Below are positions 26,357 to 33,446 of a stretch of 33,446 nt of DNA, piece by piece. The translations under genes were made by a program, and so were the position numbers. Origin of the DNA: Nitrosopumilales archaeon (GTDB taxonomy: Archaea; Thermoproteota; Nitrososphaeria; Nitrososphaerales; Nitrosopumilaceae); assembly GCA_016276965.1 (NCBI GenBank), contig JADNRU010000009.1:1-33446 (forward strand), in the 5' to 3' direction. Under the pieces are notes generated by a model. That model ran no database searches and was not told the origin of the DNA. It saw only the letters and a list, made by a program, of their open reading frames with translations. Numbering within the stretch: the stretch's first letter is position 1; the number at the start of each line of letters is the position of its first letter.

Positions 26357-27139
26357 TCAAATCTTTACTTGCATACCCTCTTGTGCTTTTACAATATATT
26401 TATCACGAATTTTTACACTTGCCCAATCAATTAGTAATACCGTAATTAACACTACTAACATGAAAACAGCTGCTTTACCATATTCAAAGAATTTTATGTA
26501 GTTTATTATGTAAAAACCAATTCCTCCTGCTCCAACTAGACCAAGAATACTAGTTTGTCGTACATTGTAATCGAACATGTATAATATTTGACTAAGTAAA
26601 TGAGGTGCAGATTCTGGAACAACAACATGTCGTATTAATTGCCACTTAGAAACCCCTATGGAACTTACAGCTTCTACTGGATCTGAATCAATCGCCTCAA
26701 TTGATTCGTATTGTAATTTTGTAATAAAGCCTATAGTGTACATTATAATTGCGAGAATTCCTGCGAATGGCCCCAAACCTACCATTATTACAAATAAAAT
26801 TGCCCATAAAATAGAAGGAAAAGTTCTAGTGGCAGCAAGTAGTGCTCTTATAGGAACATAAACTAATTTTCTATTTAGGTTTCTTGCAGCAAGCATACTT
26901 AATGGAAGAGCAATTGCTACTCCAACCACTGTTCCAATAAATGCCATTTCAATTGTTTCCAGCATAGACCAAAAAGCTGTTCCAAACAAATCGAGTTCAA
27001 CTTCAGTCATTTCTTTTGCTACTATAGCTAAATTTGGAATTCCTTCAACAAATTCAACCGGATTTGCATCAATATTATAAGACATTGCAACAACGGCTGC
27101 AATTACTATTCCTATGATTAGATTATTCTTAGGATTCAT
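26357..27139 (-). CDS. phnE: PhnE-like ABC transporter permease
   Basis: MAFIGTVVGVAIALPLSMLAARN, FPSILWAILFVIMVGLGPFAGILAI, ASSIG-like EAVSSIGVSKWQLI permease motifs. Confidence 0.88.
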   Translation of the reverse strand: MNPKNNLIIGIVIAAVVAMSYNIDANPVEFVEGIPNLAIVAKEMTEVELDLFGTAFWSMLETIEMAFIGTVVGVAIALPLSMLAARNLNRKLVYVPIRALLAATRTFPSILWAILFVIMVGLGPFAGILAIIMYTIGFITKLQYESIEAIDSDPVEAVSSIGVSKWQLIRHVVVPESAPHLLSQILYMFDYNVRQTSILGLVGAGGIGFYIINYIKFFEYGKAAVFMLVVLITVLLIDWASVKIRDKYIVKAQEGMQVKI

Positions 27140-27968
27140 TAGTATTATAGAGCTCCAATATTTCTTGCTGGCTCGTATTGCCTGATTGAAAATCTACTAT
27201 CTTGTCTCCTTCTACTCCTAATTCTAAAATTTTTTGGCCTTCTTTTATCACGGCAACTCGATTCGCATATTTTAATCCAAGTTGTATATCATGGTGTACC
27301 ATCACTGCTGTTAGATTGAATTTTTTTTGAGCGTCTGCAATCAAATCCATAATCTCTCTAGCGGTTACATGATCTAATTCAGAAACAATTTCATCGGCAA
27401 GCAAGAGAACAGGTTTTTGCATTAAAGCTCTAGCAATTGCAACTCTTCTTTTTTCTCCTCCACTTAACATGTAGGTTTTTCTGTCTCTTTTACCTTCAAG
27501 CCCAACAAGATGTAGAATTTTTTCTGCTTCATTGATTTCATTTTGAGGAAAAATTTTGAAAAATGATTTAACTTTGCTAATTCTTGGTAATGCTCCAATT
27601 AGGATATTATCAATGACTGAAATGTTTTTTACTAATCCTAAATTTTGTGGAATGTAGCCTATTTTTGATAATGATTTTTTGAATTTATCATTCTTAGTGT
27701 TTGGGATTTGATAATCCACTCTGATTTGACCTTTGCTTGGAGTCATCATTCCATTAATAAGTTTGAGCAAAGTAGTTTTTCCAGAACCAGATTGACCTAC
27801 AATGGCATAATTGGTTCCACTGTTTATTGATAAGGTAATTTCTTTTAGAACATAATTTTTTGCATCGTATGAAGCCCAAACATCATTCATTTGAATTATA
27901 GTCTTAGTAGATATAGTTGATAAATTAGAAAAAGAGTGTGTTGATGATGCTTTTGAAAATAAGGTCAA
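27129..27968 (-). CDS. phnC: PhnC-like ABC transporter ATPase
   Basis: Walker A VGQSGSGKTTLL, signature MLSGGEKRRVAIARAL, Walker B PVLLLADEIVSELD. Confidence 0.92.
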   Translation of the reverse strand: MTLFSKASSTHSFSNLSTISTKTIIQMNDVWASYDAKNYVLKEITLSINSGTNYAIVGQSGSGKTTLLKLINGMMTPSKGQIRVDYQIPNTKNDKFKKSLSKIGYIPQNLGLVKNISVIDNILIGALPRISKVKSFFKIFPQNEINEAEKILHLVGLEGKRDRKTYMLSGGEKRRVAIARALMQKPVLLLADEIVSELDHVTAREIMDLIADAQKKFNLTAVMVHHDIQLGLKYANRVAVIKEGQKILELGVEGDKIVDFQSGNTSQQEILELYNTNES

Positions 27969-27981
27969 TAATTAGCCTCTC

Positions 27982-29064
27982 TTATTTTTGTGGATTATAC
28001 TTGTCTAGAATTTTTTGATCTAATCCAGTTAATGCATCAATATAATTTCCAAATTCACCAATATGCATTGTTGTAGTAGTAGGTAATAATGCATCAGCTC
28101 CATAGATGTCTTTTAAGATTTGATTATTTTCATCTTTATTTAATTCAAGCATTGCGTTAACTAGTAAAGTTTTAGTAGATTCGGACATGTCGGCACTAAC
28201 TACAAAGACATGTGAGGGAACAGGGCCAATTTGTTCTACAATTCTTAATTGTTTTTGTTGTTCAGGTGTGAGGTATTTTTGTGGTGCAATATCTGAACCA
28301 AACGCAACATCGACATTGTCATTAAGTAATAATTCCAATGCAGCTTTGTAACCTCCAGCAAAAGTATAAGATTCAAAAGTATCTTTTAATGCAGCTTCTA
28401 AGGCTACCAGATCATTTCCATTTAGGATAATATCTCCATTTGTGACGAGGATGCCCATTGGTCTAATGAAGCCTGAAGAACCAGTAATACTTGTAAATGC
28501 CACTCGTTTTCCTATAGTATCTTGTAATGAATTTATAGAATCATTATCGGTTTTTGCCCATACAGTTGCTTGATAGTTAACCTTGCCCTGTACAACTTCT
28601 GCAGCAACAACCTCAGCTCCAGAACGTTGATGTGCTATCCAACCAGGACCAGTATCCATAAAAGCTGCATCTATGTGGCCAAAGGTTAATCCTTCAATGA
28701 TTATTTCATAATTTGTTGGAACTACAATCTCTACGTCAGTGTGTAGTCTTTGTTCCAAAAACATTTCAAATTTTTCAGCTTTTGGGGTTAGCACGTTTGC
28801 TTTTTCAGTTGGAATAAATGCAATTGTTAGCTTTTCAATATTTTGTGTTAAAAGTTGGTTTCCTGAAACTTGTATGGTACCTTTTTCGATCAAATATTCT
28901 AATGCAGTTACAAATTCACTATCCGATATTTGATCATTTGCCCAAAACCCGGCAGTATTTTTTATCCAATTTGGAATCAATTCAGGGTTAGCTGAAGAAA
29001 TTGGAAAAGCAAAGATTCCTACTGCCAATCCAATGACAATTATGCCCAGGATTTTTGTTTTCAA
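27982..29064 (-). CDS. phnD: PhnD-like substrate-binding protein with extra N-terminal WIKNxAxFWxxxxIxDxxF domain
   Basis: Signal peptide; PNWIKNTAGFWANDQISDSEFVTALEYLIEKGTIQV; then PhnD core (AFIPTEKANVLTPKAEKFEMFLEQRLHTDVEIVVPTNYEIIIEGLTFGHIDAAFMDTGPGW). Confidence 0.88.
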   Translation of the reverse strand: MKTKILGIIVIGLAVGIFAFPISSANPELIPNWIKNTAGFWANDQISDSEFVTALEYLIEKGTIQVSGNQLLTQNIEKLTIAFIPTEKANVLTPKAEKFEMFLEQRLHTDVEIVVPTNYEIIIEGLTFGHIDAAFMDTGPGWIAHQRSGAEVVAAEVVQGKVNYQATVWAKTDNDSINSLQDTIGKRVAFTSITGSSGFIRPMGILVTNGDIILNGNDLVALEAALKDTFESYTFAGGYKAALELLLNDNVDVAFGSDIAPQKYLTPEQQKQLRIVEQIGPVPSHVFVVSADMSESTKTLLVNAMLELNKDENNQILKDIYGADALLPTTTTMHIGEFGNYIDALTGLDQKILDKYNPQK

Positions 29065-29106
29065 GATATGATTAGGATGAGCTAACGTTATTTAAACAAG
29101 AAACTC

Positions 29107-29137
29107 ATTCTAAATTCTGAGTCTAAAGATTTAGAAT
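29107..29137. promoter_or_regulatory. Inverted repeat ATTCTAAAT-N13-ATTTAGAAT just upstream of the TATA box of the phnD-like gene
   Basis: Perfect 9-bp arms; TTATTTAAA at 29088-29096, start codon at 29064. Confidence 0.6.
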
Positions 29138-29514
29138 CAAAATAAGCTAGTATTTGATTTGGCCTGATATAGTTGACGTGTTTTTTCATTATTTGGATAC
29201 AGATTCAAAACGGGTTCTATTCCTCTAATTAAAATTTCAACCTGACCAATTCTGCTTTTATATTTTTTAATTTTTTTGCCTTCTGAAGAGATTATATATT
29301 TATCAACAGACACTAAAGCAAGATTCTCCAAATGAGAAAGCGTTTTGTAGACATTGGAAATTGATAATTTTAATTCTTCTGCAATTTGTGTGGCATCCTT
29401 TGCTTGAGTCAAAATAGAAAATAATACTGCTCTAGAACAGACGTTAGTTACTGATTCTATTATTTTCTGCGTTATGTTGTATTCATTTAGTTGTAAGACA
29501 TTAGGTTTTGACAT
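29137..29514 (-). CDS. Winged-helix regulator (ArsR/MarR-like), paralog of the adjacent gene
   Basis: VLFSILTQAKDATQIAEELKLSISNVYKTLSHLENLALVSV wHTH. Confidence 0.85.
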   Translation of the reverse strand: MSKPNVLQLNEYNITQKIIESVTNVCSRAVLFSILTQAKDATQIAEELKLSISNVYKTLSHLENLALVSVDKYIISSEGKKIKKYKSRIGQVEILIRGIEPVLNLYPNNEKTRQLYQAKSNTSLF

Positions 29515-29532
29515 TTTCTCATAACACCGAAA

Positions 29533-29862
29533 TTAATTTGGAACTAAAACTAATGAAGGCTCAGGTTTTTTTATACTAATATTTGCTTTGCTAATTCTGC
29601 TTTTGTATACTTTGAATTTTCGTCCTTTATCTGAAATTAACCATTTCTCAACATAAATTAAAGTTAATTCTTCAAGATCCGATAATTTTTTGTAAACTGA
29701 ACTAAGTGGAATTTTATATTTTCCTGAAAGTTCTGCAGCTGTTTTGCCTTTTTTTATAATAGAAAACAAAATTGTTCTAGATTCTGCATCAGCTAATGCC
29801 TCAATAACTTTCTGAGTAATATCGTATTTTTTTAATTGTGGCAAAGTGAGTTTACGAGACAA
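29533..29862 (-). CDS. Winged-helix regulator (ArsR/MarR-like), paralog of the adjacent gene
   Basis: ILFSIIKKGKTAAELSGKYKIPLSSVYKKLSDLEELTLIYVEKWLISDKGRKFKVYKSRI wHTH. Confidence 0.85.
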   Translation of the reverse strand: MSRKLTLPQLKKYDITQKVIEALADAESRTILFSIIKKGKTAAELSGKYKIPLSSVYKKLSDLEELTLIYVEKWLISDKGRKFKVYKSRISKANISIKKPEPSLVLVPN

Positions 29863-29907
29863 ATCTTTATACTGTTGGTATTTTACTTATTTAAATGAAA
29901 TGCTTTC

Positions 29908-29931
29908 ATTCTGATTCTATAGATTTAGAAT
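29908..29931. promoter_or_regulatory. Dyad ATTCTGATTCTATAGATTTAGAAT upstream of the TATA box of the wHTH pair
   Basis: Shares CATTCT...AGATTTAGAAT with 29106-29137; TTATTTAAA at 29887-29895, start codon at 29862. Confidence 0.55.
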
Positions 29932-29941
29932 TGAAGACTAA

Positions 29942-30673
29942 TTAATGAATTTCTGCTTTAACAGGTTTGTCTGGTTGGAATTTTTGCCAGAAAGCTCCAA
30001 ATATTATTCCTAATGCTATCCAAAATATTGAAACAGCAAAAACGGACATTATTCTAAATCCGTTTACCAAATCCATAGGTGCAGTTATCTCGTCAGGATT
30101 TTGTGGCATAATTATAAACACAGTACTCATGAAAACTGCGTATCCCAAGTAAGCGACAAATTTTTTGTTTTTTTGTAATCTCTTGTATAACTGATAAAAT
30201 CCTACAACCCCAAATCCAGAAATTGCAATAAATGCCAGATACAAAATTCCTCTAAGAACTACTGTTTCAGGGTCTCCAACAGTAGGAGGGTTTGCCGGAT
30301 ACTTCAAAAATGGAATAAAATAGATTGTAAACCACATTATTCCTGAAAGAAAGATTGCTTTTCTTGCATTTGATGAACCAGGTAACACATTTTTTGAAAA
30401 TACAAAAACAATTCCAAATAAAGCACCGAAAGAGGTACCCAATATTGCACCTGCTAGAATTTGACCACCTTTTTGCCAATATCGATAATTGTTATACTCA
30501 ACCCAAAATTGTGGAGAATCCACTTCTTCGCCGGAAGCGAATAAATTTTGATTTTCTATACCTATTGCCTCATCTAGATATGGTTCTACAATTGCAAGAT
30601 TTGCAAGACCGTGTATCATACCTGCAAAACATCCTGAAACTAAAACAAGTATAAGAAAAAGTACAGTTTTCAT
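29942..30673 (-). CDS. cbtA: CbtA family predicted cobalt transporter subunit
   Basis: Multi-TM CbtA-like sequence VSGCFAGMIHGLANLAIVEPYLDEAIGIE ... WQKGGQILAGAILGTSFGALFGIVF. Confidence 0.85.
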   Translation of the reverse strand: MKTVLFLILVLVSGCFAGMIHGLANLAIVEPYLDEAIGIENQNLFASGEEVDSPQFWVEYNNYRYWQKGGQILAGAILGTSFGALFGIVFVFSKNVLPGSSNARKAIFLSGIMWFTIYFIPFLKYPANPPTVGDPETVVLRGILYLAFIAISGFGVVGFYQLYKRLQKNKKFVAYLGYAVFMSTVFIIMPQNPDEITAPMDLVNGFRIMSVFAVSIFWIALGIIFGAFWQKFQPDKPVKAEIH

Positions 30674-30684
30674 TTTTTTTTCAC

Positions 30685-30900
30685 CTAATGACAGGGAAAA
30701 CCTGCAGCGTGTCTCATATCATGTGTTAATTCATGAATCCAGAGTTCATCAAATGCTTCCTGTCCTAAAACAATGCTAAACAAATGACCTTGATCATAGC
30801 CTACCGTAAATAAACCAAATCCAAAAATTACTGCCAAAATAGCTATTGCCAATATCGGGGTTTTCGATTTTGAAATGGTTATTTCTCTAGCCGAAGGCAT
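30685..30900 (-). CDS. cbtB: CbtB family small membrane protein with His-rich C-terminus
   Basis: Single TM, C-terminus DELWIHELTHDMRHAAGFPCH; adjacent to cbtA. Confidence 0.87.
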   Translation of the reverse strand: MPSAREITISKSKTPILAIAILAVIFGFGLFTVGYDQGHLFSIVLGQEAFDELWIHELTHDMRHAAGFPCH

Positions 30901-31030
30901 CTTATTTTCATCTTCAAATGGTTTATTTAAGTTCTATCCCCTCTAAAATTTTTCAAATTCTAGATCTCTATTTCCAAATCTCAAACATTATTCGATAAAC
31001 TTTTTACAAGTTTCAGAATTAATTATAAGA

Positions 31031-31678
31031 TTGACCCGACTTTATCTTTTGGCAATACCGATAATTATAGGAATTTTTTCAGCAATAATTATTACATCTA
31101 TTGGAGAAGATGATAATTCTCCTACTTTGTTGACCACTGAGAATTTAATTAAAAACGGTTCTCCTTTTTTAGGAAATGCTAATGCACCAATTACAATTTT
31201 AGAATGGGGAGACTATCAATGTACATTTTGTTATCGATTTCATAAGAATAGTTTGAATACCATTTTAGATGATTTTGTAGAACAAGGAAAAGTAAAACTT
31301 GTTTTCAAAGATTTTCCACTAAATGGACCAGATTCCATTTTAGCTGCTGAAGCAGCATATTGTGCAGAAGATCAAGGGAAATATTGGAAATATCATAATG
31401 AATTATACACCAATTGGGGTGGTGAAAAAACTGGGTGGATTACACGTAATTCATTGAATCAATTTGCAAATACTGTTGAATTGAACCTAGAAGATTTCAA
31501 TTCATGCCTTGATTCACAAAAATATCGTGAACGAGTTCTAGAATCAGAAAAATTTGGAAAAGAAATTGGAATCGATGCTACTCCTTCTTTTTTGATTTTC
31601 AATGATGAAAAAATTATTAAAATCAGGGGAAATCAGCCACTAGATGTTTTTAGAAAAGCTATTAACGAATTACTCTAA
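31031..31678 (+). CDS. Membrane-anchored DsbA-like thioredoxin-fold protein (TTG start)
   Basis: N-terminal hydrophobic anchor; GNANAPITILEWGDYQCTFCYRFHK CxxC motif; IGIDATPSFLIFND cis-Pro loop. Confidence 0.92.
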   Translation: MTRLYLLAIPIIIGIFSAIIITSIGEDDNSPTLLTTENLIKNGSPFLGNANAPITILEWGDYQCTFCYRFHKNSLNTILDDFVEQGKVKLVFKDFPLNGPDSILAAEAAYCAEDQGKYWKYHNELYTNWGGEKTGWITRNSLNQFANTVELNLEDFNSCLDSQKYRERVLESEKFGKEIGIDATPSFLIFNDEKIIKIRGNQPLDVFRKAINELL

Positions 31679-32811
31679 ATGCTAGAAATTTCAAGCAATT
31701 TAGGTAATTTTATGATAAACATACTTGGTTTATTTTTAGCATAAATTGTACCACCATGTTGTTCAATTATACTTTTACAACTAGCTAATCCGAGTCCAGT
31801 TCCTGTTTGTTTAGTAGTAAATAACGGTTCAAAAATTTTCGGTAAAATATCATCCGAAGCTCCATTGCCTGAATCTTTAATTTCAATTATCACTTCGGTT
31901 TCAAAATCATTTATTCTAAAAGTTATTTTGCCTTGACCTTGTAATGCATCAATAGCATTTGATAGTATATTGTCAAAAACTACTTCAAGTTTATCAGTAT
32001 CATATACAAATTCTACATCTTTTTCAGGGATAATTATTGATAATTGTTCTTGGTTTTTGATTTTTGCTATTGACAATCCAATTGTTTCTAAAAGAGAATT
32101 ACGTGATGTTCTTAATGTTTGTATTTTAACAAATTCTAACACATCGTCAATTTGATGAGACATGGAAGCAACTGCACGCTCCATCATCCCAATTTGTTTT
32201 GATGAAAATCCCGTCTCATCTTTATTGTTTTTTGCTTTAACAATTTCTATACTACCTTTGATTACAGTTAATGGATTCCTCAAATCATGAGCTAAACTGG
32301 CAGATAACTCACCTATTGCCGATAATCTTTCGGCCTGAATCAATTTTTTTGTTTTTTCTTTAACTTCTACTTCTAATTGATCGCGTTGGTGCTTTAGTCT
32401 TTCCTCAGCCTTTGCAATATGATCAAGATTTTCTTGTAATTTATCGTAAAGCACATTTGATTGGTGTTTTTCGCTTTCAAACAATTTCTGCATCATTTCT
32501 AATTTTTCTTTAGCATATTTTTCAATAAGTTCGGATAATTCTTTGCTGGCTTTAGCTGTTTCAGGTTCTTGAAGAATATTATTTACAATAGATTTGATTT
32601 TTTTTTTCGAAAAATGTTTACTTTTGCCAGATTGTAGTATTTCTAATTCACGTTCAAAATTTTCGTGTGATTTTTTGATTTTTTCAATTCTTGATAAACG
32701 ATCATCAAATTGAGAATTAATGTAATTCATATATTGTTTGGCTTTAATTATTTGATTTTTTCTAATTTTTTTTGGAGTTTTATTACGCAATCCTGGCGAT
32801 TCTTTTTCCAT
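31675..32811 (-). CDS. Soluble sensor histidine kinase (coiled coil, HisKA, HATPase_c)
   Basis: ASLAHDLRNPLTVIKGSIEI, NILSNAIDALQ, GTGLGLASCKSIIEQHGG; paralogous to 400-1470. Confidence 0.9.
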   Translation of the reverse strand: MEKESPGLRNKTPKKIRKNQIIKAKQYMNYINSQFDDRLSRIEKIKKSHENFERELEILQSGKSKHFSKKKIKSIVNNILQEPETAKASKELSELIEKYAKEKLEMMQKLFESEKHQSNVLYDKLQENLDHIAKAEERLKHQRDQLEVEVKEKTKKLIQAERLSAIGELSASLAHDLRNPLTVIKGSIEIVKAKNNKDETGFSSKQIGMMERAVASMSHQIDDVLEFVKIQTLRTSRNSLLETIGLSIAKIKNQEQLSIIIPEKDVEFVYDTDKLEVVFDNILSNAIDALQGQGKITFRINDFETEVIIEIKDSGNGASDDILPKIFEPLFTTKQTGTGLGLASCKSIIEQHGGTIYAKNKPSMFIIKLPKLLEISSI

Positions 32812-32882
32812 ATTGATTTTTTTGTTAAGTAGATATTACTGAGTTCTTTGTTCGATTCGAACATACATTTGAAAGAAATTAG

Positions 32883-33260
32883 TCAGATTCTTTTTTTATG
32901 CATGTTAATAGCTATTTCGGGATCATAATTTAGATTTGGTTCAATAAAACCACGCATCATCAATTTTTTGATGCATTCTTTTACATACCATTGTTCGGTC
33001 CCACCAAATTTTCTTGCCTTTTTTGATATATCTTGGAATAAAATTTCATCTTCAATTCTTTTTGTTTGGCAAACATATGTCTTTAATAAAAGACCTAATT
33101 GAGTAAGTTTATTCATTGAAAGTTCTTTTTTTTCAATGTATACTTCACGCATTAATTCTTCAATATAGTATATTCCATTTTGAGTAACTTTGTAACGTAA
33201 TAGTTTTGGATAATCATCTATTGGGATAGGATATAATTTTCCAACTACTCTGTCTACCAT
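32883..33260 (-). CDS. Hypothetical, possibly winged-helix protein
   Basis: LLRYKVTQNGIYYIEELMREVYIEKKELS... intact ORF. Confidence 0.65.
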   Translation of the reverse strand: MVDRVVGKLYPIPIDDYPKLLRYKVTQNGIYYIEELMREVYIEKKELSMNKLTQLGLLLKTYVCQTKRIEDEILFQDISKKARKFGGTEQWYVKECIKKLMMRGFIEPNLNYDPEIAINMHKKRI

Positions 33261-33407
33261 GTTACTATATTTTCTGCAGAACTAATGTTTAGAGCGGTAA
33301 TATTGTAAGTTATTTGGGTCCAATTTGGCAATTTAAAAAACAAAAATTAGGAGATTCAACATTTCAACGACCAAACTTAATATGCACTTGTTCAAAAAGG
33401 GGGAAAC

Positions 33408-33446
33408 ATGGGTAAATTAACTATACAAAAACCTGATTCAGTCCAA
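33408..33446 (+). CDS. 5' end of a gene running out of the window
   Basis: ATGGGTAAATTAACTATACAAAAACCTGATTCAGTCCAA = MGKLTIQKPDSVQ, open to the edge, preceded by a purine-rich aaaaagggggaaac. Confidence 0.5.
   Translation, partial: MGKLTIQKPDSVQ

Noticed and set aside
30267-30654. Two ORFs (30267-30479 minus, 30355-30654 plus) overlapping cbtA
   Set aside because: Alternate-frame/antisense shadows of the CbtA gene; composition not protein-like.
1-33446. CRISPR arrays, cas genes, transposases, integrases, phage genes
   Set aside because: No regularly spaced repeats, IS ends or recognisable mobile-element proteins were seen on either strand.

Overview
The window is AT-rich archaeal chromosomal DNA, most likely from a Nitrosopumilus-like member of the Nitrososphaerota (Thaumarchaeota). 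Supporting signs are a PEFG-CTERM protein, stand-alone Lrp/AsnC RAM domains, TrmB-like regulators, PurP, GatCAB with archaeal AspRS, and many TATA-box plus apparently leaderless starts. I see no CRISPR array, transposase, integrase or rRNA. Core content: purK/purE, ilvA, an orphan response regulator, two soluble histidine kinases, a class III nucleotidyl cyclase, a PduO-type cobalamin adenosyltransferase, tRNA-Phe(GAA), an archaeal ornithine cyclodeaminase, gatB-gatA-gatC-aspS, NDH-2, purP, and a cbtB-cbtA / paired wHTH / phnDCE-like block. The main unexplained signals are: (1) a compact 66-nt element at 7760-7825 that folds into a 14-bp helix plus apical hairpin, with a TATA-like box about 25 nt upstream; (2) a C2H2 zinc finger in frame at the N-terminus of an NDH-2; (3) a matching TATA-plus-dyad promoter architecture in front of the paired wHTH genes and the phnD-like gene; (4) several unannotated microproteins (33-aa polybasic, 45-aa zinc ribbon, 40-aa C2H2, 49-aa CxxC); (5) a secreted SHOCT/repeat protein whose signal peptide is in frame with an ATG only if one base of an A7 tract is removed. 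All protein assignments come from reading motifs by eye; no database search was run.
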